A stretch of DNA of 64,000 nucleotides from Haloferax denitrificans ATCC 35960. GTDB lineage: Archaea; Halobacteriota; Halobacteria; Halobacteriales; Haloferacaceae. The stretch lies in assembly GCF_000337795.1 (NCBI RefSeq), contig NZ_AOLP01000001.1:310001-374000 (forward strand). The letters run 5' to 3'. The translations under genes and the position numbers were made by a program. The notes beneath the pieces are model-generated. The model was given only the letters and a program-made list of their open reading frames with translations. It was not told where the DNA came from and ran no database searches. Shown piece by piece: positions 26,529 to 35,028 of the stretch. How positions within the stretch are numbered: position 1 is the first letter of the stretch; the number at the start of each line of letters is the position of its first letter.

Positions 26529-26708
26529 TCAGAAAAACAGGTTCTGCACGTCGTCGAACTGCGGCGACTCCGACCGGAACACCGGCTCGCGGGCGGTCTG
26601 GCGAATCATCGCGTGGCGTTCGAGGGCCGAGTCGAATTCGAGAATCGCCCGCTCGATGTCGCGGGCGAGCGCGTCGATTTCGCCGTGGAGTTCGTCGTCG
26701 TCGGCCAT
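26529..26708 (-). CDS. 59-aa haloarchaeal protein, helical
   Basis: A small protein starting MADDDELHGEIDALARDIERA, predicted as a long helix with heptad-like spacing, ending PQFDDVQNLFF. It follows the zinc-ribbon gene on the same strand with a 50-base gap. Function unknown. The start at 26708 is chosen over an upstream one whose extra residues (TRSRVRFTSPRLTTR) are basic and out of character. Confidence 0.6.
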   Translation of the reverse strand: MADDDELHGEIDALARDIERAILEFDSALERHAMIRQTAREPVFRSESPQFDDVQNLFF

Positions 26709-26758
26709 GATACGCGTAGTTAGTCGAGGGCTGGTAAAACGGACTCGGCTACGGGTCG

Positions 26759-27055
26759 TCACCGGAGCCGCCGGGTGCAGTTCCAGCAGAGGTCGAACGT
26801 GGTGTCGGCCTCGTTTTCGGCCCCGCAGTTCGGGCAGATGCGCTCGCCCGTCGGCGTCGTCTGCACGCCGGCCTGCGAGCCGTCGTCGAACGACGCCGCG
26901 ATTTCGGGGTGGACGTAGCGGTCCGTCCGGGCGGAGTCCCGGCCGGTCCCCTCGCCCATCGTCGGCTCACCGCCGTTGACGAGGTACCGATAGACCAGAA
27001 GCTGGAGCAGGGTCAACCCGAGGGCGTAGACGACAATCCAACCCCAGACGTCCAT
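26759..27055 (-). CDS. membrane-anchored zinc-ribbon protein
   Basis: A 98-aa protein with one N-terminal transmembrane helix (MDVWGWIVVYALGLTLLQLL), a polar linker, and a C-terminal zinc ribbon with ligands in ICPNCGAEN and LCWNC. It resembles haloarchaeal DUF7577-type proteins. The ribbon would lie on the cytoplasmic side. A GTG one codon upstream is an alternative start. Confidence 0.7.
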   Translation of the reverse strand: MDVWGWIVVYALGLTLLQLLVYRYLVNGGEPTMGEGTGRDSARTDRYVHPEIAASFDDGSQAGVQTTPTGERICPNCGAENEADTTFDLCWNCTRRLR

Positions 27056-27169
27056 CACACATTGACTTACGTTAGCATGCTATATCGGTTCTTCGGTCGA
27101 ACGGGTCTGCTGACGCTCTCGGCGGTGGTCGCGGGCGATGCCGGCGGGGCGGCTTCGCGTCGAAAAGGG

Positions 27170-28087
27170 TTACTCGCGCCGGTGGGAGTCCACCGGGCCG
27201 TCGAGGTCGCGGTCGAACTCGTCGAAGGCCTCGATGTCGTCGGGGAGCTCGTAGGGAATCTCGCGCTCGTCGGCGCGGCGCTCGCCCCCGGCGTCGAGCG
27301 GTTCGGCGACCTCCTCGAAGCCGGGCTTTACTTTCACGCTCTTGGCGGGGGAGCCGACCGCGATGTGGTGGGCGGGCACGTCGCCCTGCACGACCGACCG
27401 CGCGCCGACGATGGCGTTCTCGCCGACCGAGACGCCGGCGTTCACCATCGCGTCGTAGGTGATGCGCGCGTCGTCGCCGATGGTCGTGTGGTAGTTCCTG
27501 ACCTCGGTCTGGTCGACGGTGTCGTGAGAGTGGCTGTAGATGTGGGCGCTGTCGGAGATGGAGACCCGGTCGCCGATGGTGAGTTTCCCGCGGTCGTCGA
27601 GGTGGACGTCGTCGTGGATGACCGTGTTGTCGCCGACGGAGATGTTGTGACCGTACGAGAAGGTGACGCCCTTGAAGATGCGGAGGTTGTCGCCGGCCTC
27701 CGCGAACAGGTGGTCGGCGAGCATCTGTCGGAACCGGAGGGCGAAGGCGACGTTGTCGGCCATCGGCGTCGCGTCGAACTGCCGCCAGAGCCACTGGAGG
27801 TGTTTCGAGCGCTTGAACTTCTCGTCGTCCTTCTCGGCGTAGTACTCGGCTTCGAGCGTCGCGTTACAGGGGTCGTATCCCTGCAGTCGGACCCGCGTCG
27901 CGGGCGAGACGGGCTTGCCGTTCTGCCAGCGCTCCCACGCCTCGCGGTCGCCGAACAGGTCGATGAGAGTGTCCCGAACGACCGTGCAGGTGTCTTCGTC
28001 CGAGGCGAGCCGACCGTCGACCTCGTCGATAAACGCCTGTAAGCCTTCTTCGGCGTCCTCCGGAAGCGAAACGTGGACCTTCGTCAT
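27170..28087 (-). CDS. left-handed beta-helix acyltransferase with RHH-like N-terminus
   Basis: A 305-aa protein. The C-terminal half (about residues 140-260) shows hexapeptide repeats such as FSYGHNISVGDNTVIHDDVH and GENAIVGARSVVQGDVPAHHI, typical of trimeric acyltransferases (DapH/maltose-acetyltransferase group), with a likely catalytic His in YSHSHDT. The N-terminus MTKVHVSLPEDAEEGLQAFI followed by a second helix VVRDTLIDLF has the beta-helix-helix pattern of ribbon-helix-helix DNA-binding domains. That fusion is unusual; the N-terminal domain could instead be a dimerisation element. The acceptor is unknown. Confidence 0.78.
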   Translation of the reverse strand: MTKVHVSLPEDAEEGLQAFIDEVDGRLASDEDTCTVVRDTLIDLFGDREAWERWQNGKPVSPATRVRLQGYDPCNATLEAEYYAEKDDEKFKRSKHLQWLWRQFDATPMADNVAFALRFRQMLADHLFAEAGDNLRIFKGVTFSYGHNISVGDNTVIHDDVHLDDRGKLTIGDRVSISDSAHIYSHSHDTVDQTEVRNYHTTIGDDARITYDAMVNAGVSVGENAIVGARSVVQGDVPAHHIAVGSPAKSVKVKPGFEEVAEPLDAGGERRADEREIPYELPDDIEAFDEFDRDLDGPVDSHRRE

Positions 28088-28277
28088 TGCACCGTCGTAA
28101 GCCGTCGAGATTCAAAGGGATTCGGTTGTGCGAACCCCGCGTCAGGCCTCCTCCGGGCAATACTGGCTGGTTCCGGGCGTTTGCGATGCGTGAAATCGAG
28201 CGCCCGCCCGCGGCGGGATTCCCAGCGTACGGGAACAAAACACACGGAATAAGTCGCCCCAATTCGTAGGGCCGGCC

Positions 28278-29351
28278 ATGCACTACCGCGAACTCGGCAC
28301 CTCCGGCATCGAAGTCAGCGAGGTCGGCTTCGGTGCGTGGGTCGTCGGGACCGACTGGTGGGGCGACCGCTCGGACGAAGACTCCATCGAGATGCTCCAC
28401 CACGCCATCGAGCAGGGCATCGACTTCTTCGACACGGGTGACGTGTACGGCCACGGCCACTCCGAGGAGGTCGTCGGCGAGGCGCTTGCCGACTACCGCG
28501 ACGAGGTCACCGTCGCCACCAAAATCGGCTACGACTTCTACAACAACCCGCAGGCCGGCCACGGCGAACTCCCCAAGGAAATCACCGGCGAGTGGGTCCG
28601 CGAGGCGACCGAAAAGAGCCTCGAACGCCTCGACATGGAGTACGTCGACCTCCTGCAACTCCACAACGCGAACGTCGACGAGGTCACGCCCGACGTGCTC
28701 GAAGCCCTCGACGAACTGAAAGAGGAGGGTCTCATCGAGGCCACCGGCTGGGCGCTCGGCCCCTCCATCGGCTGGCTGGCCGAAGGCGACATGGCCATCG
28801 AAGAGGAGTTCGACGCGCTCCAAATCGTCTGGAACGCCTTCGAGCAGGACGTGGGCAACCACTTCCTCGACACCATCCGCGAGACCGGCTCTCCGACGAG
28901 CCTCATCGCCCGCGTGCCGCACTCCTCGGGCCTCCTGAACGAGCAGGTCCGACCCGAGACCGAACTCGGCTCCGGCGACCACCGCGGCTTCCGCCCCGAC
29001 GAGTGGTACGAGACGGGCTGGGAGAAGCTCGAACAACTCCGCTTCCTCGAACGCGACGGCGAGCGGACGATGGCGCAGGCGTCCATCGCCTACCTCCTCG
29101 GCTACGACGAGACCGCGGCCGTCACGCCGACGTTCCGCACGAAAGACGACATCGACGAGTGGGCGAAGGCCTCCGACGTGCCGAAGCTCACCGACGAGGA
29201 GATGACCCGCGTCGAGGAGCTGTACGCGGACAACTTCGGCATCGACCGCTTCGACGGCATGGACGCGCTCCGCTCGTCGGTCGACGGCGACGACATCCGC
29301 GCGGCCGGCCTCGACAAGCGCGTCGCGAAGGGCGCGCGCAACGAGGCATAA
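28278..29351 (+). CDS. aldo/keto reductase
   Basis: A 357-aa TIM-barrel oxidoreductase using NADPH. The catalytic tetrad is visible: Asp and Tyr in FFDTGDVYGHGHSEE, Lys in VATKIGYDF and His in LLQLHNANV. The C-terminal cofactor segment is AVTPTFRTKDDIDEW. Family members reduce aldehydes or sugars; the substrate here is unknown. The stop overlaps the start of the next gene by one base (TAATG). Confidence 0.88.
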   Translation: MHYRELGTSGIEVSEVGFGAWVVGTDWWGDRSDEDSIEMLHHAIEQGIDFFDTGDVYGHGHSEEVVGEALADYRDEVTVATKIGYDFYNNPQAGHGELPKEITGEWVREATEKSLERLDMEYVDLLQLHNANVDEVTPDVLEALDELKEEGLIEATGWALGPSIGWLAEGDMAIEEEFDALQIVWNAFEQDVGNHFLDTIRETGSPTSLIARVPHSSGLLNEQVRPETELGSGDHRGFRPDEWYETGWEKLEQLRFLERDGERTMAQASIAYLLGYDETAAVTPTFRTKDDIDEWAKASDVPKLTDEEMTRVEELYADNFGIDRFDGMDALRSSVDGDDIRAAGLDKRVAKGARNEA

Positions 29352-29521
29352 TGGGTCGCCTGAAGACCCTCCTCGGCGTCACCGCGGTCGCCCACGTCGC
29401 GCTCGCGTGGCTGGTCAGCCTCGACGCCAAGAAGCGCGGCGACGACGCCGGCAAGTGGATTGCGCTGACGCTCCTCACCGGCGTTGTCGGTGCCGCGAAG
29501 TACGTCCGCGACGGCCGCTGA
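29351..29521 (+). CDS. small two-helix membrane protein
   Basis: A 56-aa protein beginning MGRLKTLLGVTAVAHVALAW, with a first helix (about 4-22), a short charged loop (DAKKRGDDAGK) and a second helix (36-50). It is translationally coupled to the aldo/keto reductase by a one-base overlap. The pattern resembles short PLD-N/SdpI-like membrane proteins. Function unknown. Confidence 0.65.
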   Translation: MGRLKTLLGVTAVAHVALAWLVSLDAKKRGDDAGKWIALTLLTGVVGAAKYVRDGR

Positions 29522-29715
29522 CGACGGCGGTCCCGCGGCGGCTCAGTCGCGCGTTCGCTCGTTTTGGTTCGTTCTGTTTCCCTCCGTTTCGGACGCTCAC
29601 GAGGGCTCCCGTTCGATATATATCCAACTTATAAGCCTACTACACCCCCGCCGTCGAACCCGACCGGTACGGTCGCCGCGGTGCGCTCGCGCCGGGGCGA
29701 CGCGCACACCCGAAC

Positions 29716-30180
29716 ATGTCGAATTCAGCATCCCCCTCCCCCGAGACGCGGTCGGAGCGCGCGTACAGAACCTACCCGCTGGGCGTCCGAATCGTCGAGT
29801 TCGACGACCCCGACGGAGAGGGCCGGCGGTACGGCTTCCGCGCGCCCGACCACGCGGGCCGCGAGTTCGACGACCCCGACACGGCCGCGCTCTACGCCGA
29901 CGTCTACTTCGACGTGAACGGGTTCGTCGAGGCCGGCACGGGTGACCGCGGCGTGCCGCCGGAAATCATCCAAGCGGGCCGCGACACCCTCGCGGCGTAC
30001 TTCCTGACGCAACCCTACGCCGACGCCGACTGGGTGGCGTCGTTCTACGGGAAAAAGCGGGCGCGAATCGAGCGCTACGTCGCGGCCGTCCGACGGCGCG
30101 CCGAGGAGATTCGAGACGGGGTCGAGGCGCTCGAACGCGAGGGGAAGCCAGTCGCGGACGACGCGTCGCCCGCGAAGTGA
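29716..30180 (+). CDS. haloarchaeal conserved protein of unknown function
   Basis: A 154-aa acidic soluble protein. It has an N-terminal Ser-rich extension, a beta-rich part (YPLGVRIVEFDDPDGEGRRYGFRAPDHAG) and a helical C-terminus from about residue 115 (KKRARIERYVAAVRRRAEEI). I do not recognise the family. A strong TATA region (GATATATATCC, 29615-29625) lies about 95 bases upstream, so a leader is likely. Confidence 0.62.
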   Translation: MSNSASPSPETRSERAYRTYPLGVRIVEFDDPDGEGRRYGFRAPDHAGREFDDPDTAALYADVYFDVNGFVEAGTGDRGVPPEIIQAGRDTLAAYFLTQPYADADWVASFYGKKRARIERYVAAVRRRAEEIRDGVEALEREGKPVADDASPAK

Positions 30181-30283
30181 GACCGGACCGCTATATACTC
30201 AACAGACCGCTCTCCCCCGGACAGTATTGCAACCTTGTTGTCATATAAATCTACACGGGGGCCGGTTCCGCTTCTTCGGACGC

Positions 30284-32440
30284 ATGGTGGAATTCACTCG
30301 GCGAACCCTCATGGCATCGTCCGTCGCCGCCGCGCTGGGAGCGAGCGTGGCAGGCGTCGGTCAGGCGGCCGACCCCGACGACCCGAACACGCCGCGCGCA
30401 CCGCTCGTGCGTGGCGAACTCAAGCGGTTTTCGACGACGGCGTTCGGCGCGGAAGTGACCGGTCCGTTCGTCTTCGGCGACGGGTCGCTCCTCTACAGCC
30501 TCCAGCACCCCGACCGCGAGAACCCCGCGCCCTACGACAGGGCGGCGGTCGGCTACTTCTCCGGCTTCCAGTTCTCGTTCGACGGCGAGAGCGACTTCGA
30601 CGAGCTATCGACGCCCGAGACGGACGCAGAGCGGCGAACGGTCCGGTCCGCCGCCGGCGACTACGAGATTCTGGCCCGCGAGCGCGACGTCATCAACGGC
30701 GGGTCGGAACTCCTCGGCGTGCCGCAGACGCCCGACGGGACGAACATCACGAGCGACCAGTTCAGCGGGTCGAAGTACGCCGACGCGGGCTACACCCCCG
30801 ACTGCAACCAGTTCGTCGCCACGAACGACGAGGAGACCGAAGGCTACCTGTTCACCAACTGGGAGGCGAGTCCGGGTAACGTCTCGCGGATTCCGCTCAG
30901 TCGGGACGACGACGGCTCGTGGACCGCCGACCTCGAAAACGCGCTGAACCTCGCCAACACCGACGCCCTGCGCGACCTCGGGGGGACGCGAATCAACTGC
31001 TACGGCGACCTGAGCCCGTGGAACACGATGCTGTCGGCCGAGGAGAACTACGGCCACCCACGCGTCTCGCTGACCGCGACGGTCGGCGACATCGTCGAGC
31101 AGGGCACTGGCAAGGGGCTCCGCGGCGCACACGAGTTCTGGAACCGACCCAACCCGACCGAGATTCAGGCGGCCGTCGACGACTACTACGGCGACGAGTC
31201 GTGGTTCGTCCAGAGCTACTGGGCGGTCGCGGGCGTCGAACTCCTCGCGTACTACCTCGGCGCGGAGCCGGTAGACCAGTCCGGCGACGGCAACGACCTG
31301 ACGCCCATCGGCGACGTCTACCCCAACCCGTACCGCTACGGCTACATCGTCGACGTCCGCGACCCGGCCGCCGAGACCCCCGAGCCGGTCAAGTACTACG
31401 TCATGGGCCGGGCCGCGTGGGAGTGCCCCGACGTGCAGTCCGACGAGCGGACGGTCTACCTCGCCTCCGACGGCGACAGCAAGGGCGTCTACAAGTTCGT
31501 CGCCGACGAGCCGATTCCGAGCTACGACGACCCGATGGACCTCGCCGGGACGCTCTACGCGCCGTACGTGACGAACCGCGACGCCGCGGTCGACGCGCCC
31601 CCGGCCGACGTGAACCTCGAAATCGAGTGGGTCGAACTCGGGCACGCGACCAACGCGGAAGTCGCGGCGTGGGTCGCGGAGTACGACGGCGTCACGCAGG
31701 TCGACTACCTCGAAACCCACACGGACTGGACCGAAGGCGACGAGGTGACCCCCGAACTCCTCGAAGCCGCCGACAGGGCGGTCGTCGAGGGGGGCAACCG
31801 CGACTACGTCACCGACGAGGAAATCGTCGAGTGGGCCGACCAGTACGAGACGCGCGGCCCCGGCGGCGTCGACGAGGAACTGCGCCGCGTCCCGTTCCTC
31901 GAGACCCGCGCGGCCGCGAAGGAAATCGGCGCGACCATCGAGTTCAACAAGGCCGAGGGCATCGACAGCGTCGACGGCGCGGAACCCGGCGACTACGTCT
32001 ACTTCGGCATCTCAGCACTCAACGACGACATGTCGAACGACGCGGGCGACCTCCAGCTCCAGCGCGTCGACGGGGGCGTCGTCTACCGCGCGGAACTGGA
32101 GGCCGACTACGACGTCTCGACGCTCGAACCCGTCATCGTCGGCCCCGACGCGAGCGACCCCGCCGCCGTCGCCGACGACGCGCTCATCAACGTCGACAAC
32201 CTCGCCGTGCTCGACGACGGCCGCGTGCTCTGTTGCGAGGACGCCGACCAGTTCGGCCGCTCGTACAAAAACGACTGCCTGTACGTCTACACGCCCGAAG
32301 ACGACGACCGCGGCCACGGGAACGACCCCGACGGCGACGACGCCGACAATCCGGGCCGAGGCGAGGGTGACGGCAATCCGGGCCGAGGCGACGATGACGA
32401 CACGCCGGGCCGAGGCGACGGGAACGGAAACGGCAACTAA
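30284..32440 (+). CDS. phoX: Tat-exported PhoX-type alkaline phosphatase (DUF839)
   Basis: A 718-aa exported protein. The Tat signal TRRTLMASSVAAALGASV runs to about residue 29, with cleavage after GQA. The body is the DUF839/PhoX fold: DCNQFVATNDEETEGYLFTNWE, GDLSPWNTMLSAEENYGH, MGRAAWECPDVQSDERTVYLASDGDSKGVYKF and VLCCEDADQFG, which carry metal ligands in characterised PhoX enzymes. It should release phosphate from extracellular esters. The last 40 residues are an Asp/Gly-rich repeat built on PGRG units, probably an unstructured surface tail. TATAAA at 30243-30248 lies upstream. Confidence 0.82.
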   Translation: MVEFTRRTLMASSVAAALGASVAGVGQAADPDDPNTPRAPLVRGELKRFSTTAFGAEVTGPFVFGDGSLLYSLQHPDRENPAPYDRAAVGYFSGFQFSFDGESDFDELSTPETDAERRTVRSAAGDYEILARERDVINGGSELLGVPQTPDGTNITSDQFSGSKYADAGYTPDCNQFVATNDEETEGYLFTNWEASPGNVSRIPLSRDDDGSWTADLENALNLANTDALRDLGGTRINCYGDLSPWNTMLSAEENYGHPRVSLTATVGDIVEQGTGKGLRGAHEFWNRPNPTEIQAAVDDYYGDESWFVQSYWAVAGVELLAYYLGAEPVDQSGDGNDLTPIGDVYPNPYRYGYIVDVRDPAAETPEPVKYYVMGRAAWECPDVQSDERTVYLASDGDSKGVYKFVADEPIPSYDDPMDLAGTLYAPYVTNRDAAVDAPPADVNLEIEWVELGHATNAEVAAWVAEYDGVTQVDYLETHTDWTEGDEVTPELLEAADRAVVEGGNRDYVTDEEIVEWADQYETRGPGGVDEELRRVPFLETRAAAKEIGATIEFNKAEGIDSVDGAEPGDYVYFGISALNDDMSNDAGDLQLQRVDGGVVYRAELEADYDVSTLEPVIVGPDASDPAAVADDALINVDNLAVLDDGRVLCCEDADQFGRSYKNDCLYVYTPEDDDRGHGNDPDGDDADNPGRGEGDGNPGRGDDDDTPGRGDGNGNGN

Positions 32441-32491
32441 CCCGCCTCGCTCGGACGCGGTTTTTTGTATTTCGAGAGACACGTCCGACCG

Positions 32492-32962
32492 ATGGTCCTC
32501 GAACGATTCGGTTCGGTACTCTCCCGCGAGGCCCGCGTCGTCGCCCGAAGTCCGCCGCTCTTGGGAGCGGTCACCGGGGCGTGGTTGATGCTCATCGCGC
32601 TGATGATGGGGCTCGAAGCGCACCTCGCCGTCGTCTGGTTTCTCGTCGTCGCGCCGACGGTGATGGCGCTGGCGTACGCCGGGCGGCGCGTCCTGCGTCG
32701 CGTCCGCGGCGACCCCGACGGCGACGGCGAGTGGACGCGGGCGTCGGACGAGTCCGGGTACGACCCGGTCGACGACGAGTCGGCCATCGAGCGACTGCGG
32801 GAGCGCTACGCCGCCGGCGACCTCTCCGACGAGGAGTTCGAGCGCCGCCTCACCAGACTGGTCGAGACCGAGGACCTCCTCGCCGGGTCGCAATCGCGGA
32901 CGCGGGAACGGGAGCGGGCGCGGGCGACCGACGAGTCGGAACCGACGTTCGAGCGGAACTGA
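32492..32962 (+). CDS. membrane protein with C-terminal SHOCT domain
   Basis: A 156-aa protein with two transmembrane helices (about 24-43 and 47-65), a charged linker and a SHOCT domain (AIERLRERYAAGDLSDEEFERRL, about 95-118). It ends in an Arg/Glu-rich tail. SHOCT domains are thought to mediate oligomerisation. Frequent in haloarchaea; no specific role known. Confidence 0.72.
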   Translation: MVLERFGSVLSREARVVARSPPLLGAVTGAWLMLIALMMGLEAHLAVVWFLVVAPTVMALAYAGRRVLRRVRGDPDGDGEWTRASDESGYDPVDDESAIERLRERYAAGDLSDEEFERRLTRLVETEDLLAGSQSRTRERERARATDESEPTFERN

Positions 32963-33014
32963 AGCCGATTCGAGACCGAAAAAGCCACAACGCTCGACCG
33001 AGTTCGGGACGACT

Positions 33015-33263
33015 ATGCGTAGTTCACTCGTCGACGTGCTCCCGGACCTCCTCGAACTCCTCGTCTTCGGCCTCGGCAGTGCGGGGCTTTCTCTCGCCGG
33101 CGCGTACATCGAGCGGTTCGCGTTCGTCACCTTCGAGCAGGGCAACGTCGAAATCGCCGCGTGGGCGGTCGTGATGGGCGCGGTGGCGCTGTACTTCGCG
33201 TACAACGTCGGGACCGACAAGGTCCGCCCGAAGCTCCGAGACGTTCGCACCGCGCTCGCGTGA
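33015..33263 (+). CDS. small membrane protein
   Basis: An 82-aa protein with two hydrophobic helices (about residues 9-30 and 45-64) and a basic C-terminus (KVRPKLRDVR). It follows the SHOCT gene by 52 bases on the same strand and may be cotranscribed. I do not recognise a family. Confidence 0.6.
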   Translation: MRSSLVDVLPDLLELLVFGLGSAGLSLAGAYIERFAFVTFEQGNVEIAAWAVVMGAVALYFAYNVGTDKVRPKLRDVRTALA

Positions 33264-33311
33264 AAAAAGCCGCGTCCCTATTTTGACGTTCGACCGACTC
33301 AGGCGAGGAAG

Positions 33312-33488
33312 ACGTGTCGCGGCCGGTCCGCCAGCACGTACACGCCACCGTTTCCTGCGCTCGCTCCGCTCGCTGGCAAACTCTGGACCAAAAAGGTTCG
33401 TCACCCCCGTATGGGGGTTCCTCACCCCGCTCCCGATGGTCGCGGAGCTACGCTAAGAACACGTGTCGCGGCCGGTCCGCCAGCACGT
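33312..33488. repeat. 28-bp direct repeat duplicating the pitA 3' end
   Basis: Positions 33312-33339 and 33461-33488 are identical. The second copy lies inside the last codons of pitA. The first lies downstream, and on the minus strand in one frame it again reads VLADRPRHVFLA followed by a stop at 33299-33301. The 121 bases between hold a terminator-like hairpin and a GAGCGGAGCGAG motif. Confidence 0.7.
33403..33418 (-). terminator. hairpin terminator after pitA
   Basis: ACCCCC/GGGGGT pairs around a GTAT loop, and on the minus strand a run of five Ts follows about eight bases later (33390-33394). The position about 30 bases after the pitA stop fits a transcription terminator. Confidence 0.45.
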
Positions 33489-34932
33489 CGCGGCCCCACT
33501 GGACCGTGTCGCGGAACGCGTCCGAGCGGAAGAACTCCATCGCGTCGTCCTGCGAGCGCCACTGGCTGGCGATGAACATGTCGTCTTCGTCCTCGACGTT
33601 GACCATCAGGTCCGTGTCGAAGTGGCCGTCCATCTCTTCGAGGAGGCCGCCGACGGTGCCGAACTTCTCGACGAAGTCGCCGCGGTGTTCGGACTTGACG
33701 GTGTAGAACATCCCCATCGTGCCGAAGCCGGACTCCTCGCCGGCGCGCTCGACGATGCCGGGAAGCTCCGAGAGGAAGCCCGCGGCGGTCTCGGCGGCCG
33801 ACGCCGTCTCCCAGATGGAGACGACGGCGACCCGGCCGCGCTCGTTGGCCTCGTAGACGGCCGTCTTGACGTGCGTCGGGTAGTGGTCGAAGTTGCCCCG
33901 GAGGCCCTCGACTTCCTCGAACAGCTCGTCGGCGTCGGCCTCGGAGTAGAGCACCGTCGCGTACACGTCCTCGCCGTGGGGCTTGCCGGCGTAGATGTTC
34001 AGGTCTTCGAGCTGTCCCCGGATGTCCTCGTCGGCGCTCTCGTCGCCGCCGTCGTCGCCGTGGTGGTGTCCACCGTCGTCGCCGTCGCCGTGATGGTGGC
34101 CGTCGCCGCCGTGTGCGTGCGCGCCGTGGTGGGACTCGTCGCCGAACTCGCTCGTCGGGACGCCGTCGCCCGCGAGGAACGCGCCGAGGTCCGACGGCGG
34201 GAAGCGCCGCCCGACGTAGAACTGGCCGAACTCGCCGTACTTCGAGGACACCTCGTCGAAGCGCATCTCGTAGACGATGTCCTTGATGTCGGTCGGGTCG
34301 TCGCCGAACAGCGTGACGCCCCACTCGTAGTCGTCGAAGCCGACCGAGGAGGCGATGACCTGCTTGATTTTCCCGGCGTACTGCCGGCCGGTGTCGCCGT
34401 GGGTGGACATCAGGTCGCGGCGCTCGTCGAACGAGAGGTCGTACCAGTTGTGCTCCTCGCCGCGGCGCTTCGACATCGGGTAGAAGGACATGTAGGTGTC
34501 CTCGGGGATGTCGGGCTTGAGCTTGCCCTCGATGTAGCGGAGCAGGCCGGTGTCGATGTCCTCCTCGTTGCCCTCGAAGTAGTCGTCCGAGACGTAGCCG
34601 GACACCTCGGTGACGGAGACGTAGGAGGTCGGCTGTTCGGTGAAGGCCGCGAGCGCGGTCTGCTCGAACTGCCGTTCGGCGCGCGAGACGTCGTCCAGCG
34701 TCGGCCGGAAGTGGACGACCACGAAGTCCGCCTTGTGGCCGAGGACGGAGAAGACGGCGGACGCGCCCGCCTCGGCGTCCTCGACCGCCTCGTGGGCGTC
34801 GAGGTACGCGACGCCCTCCTCGATTGCGCGGCGGCGCTCGTGTTCGGGCGCGTCACGCCACGCGTCCCAGTCGACGGTTCGGAAGTCGTGCAGCGCGAAC
34901 CAGCCCTCGTCGGTCTGTGGGGCCTCTACCAT
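33448..34932 (-). CDS. pitA: PitA: chlorite dismutase/HemQ-like fused to antibiotic-monooxygenase domain
   Basis: A 494-aa two-domain haem-related protein. The N-terminal half (about 1-265) is a chlorite-dismutase/HemQ-type domain with YMSFYPMSKRRGEEHNWYDL and the following helix-rich region. A linker near residues 270-305 is extremely His/Asp/Gly-rich. The C-terminal half is an ABM dimeric alpha-beta barrel (YATVLYSEADADELF through FIASQWRSQDDAMEFFRS). H. volcanii PitA, named in the literature for this domain pairing, has the same layout. HemQ relatives decarboxylate coproheme to haem, which is the likeliest chemistry. The last 28 bases of coding sequence are duplicated downstream. Confidence 0.92.
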   Translation of the reverse strand: MVEAPQTDEGWFALHDFRTVDWDAWRDAPEHERRRAIEEGVAYLDAHEAVEDAEAGASAVFSVLGHKADFVVVHFRPTLDDVSRAERQFEQTALAAFTEQPTSYVSVTEVSGYVSDDYFEGNEEDIDTGLLRYIEGKLKPDIPEDTYMSFYPMSKRRGEEHNWYDLSFDERRDLMSTHGDTGRQYAGKIKQVIASSVGFDDYEWGVTLFGDDPTDIKDIVYEMRFDEVSSKYGEFGQFYVGRRFPPSDLGAFLAGDGVPTSEFGDESHHGAHAHGGDGHHHGDGDDGGHHHGDDGGDESADEDIRGQLEDLNIYAGKPHGEDVYATVLYSEADADELFEEVEGLRGNFDHYPTHVKTAVYEANERGRVAVVSIWETASAAETAAGFLSELPGIVERAGEESGFGTMGMFYTVKSEHRGDFVEKFGTVGGLLEEMDGHFDTDLMVNVEDEDDMFIASQWRSQDDAMEFFRSDAFRDTVQWGRDVLADRPRHVFLA

Positions 34933-35028
34933 ACCGTGGCCTAGGGAGTCATCCGGTATTGAAGTTGCGAGTCGTTTTCGCGGTTCGAGAACCGTCGGAG
35001 GGATGCGGGTCGGCGTCGACCGGGATGC

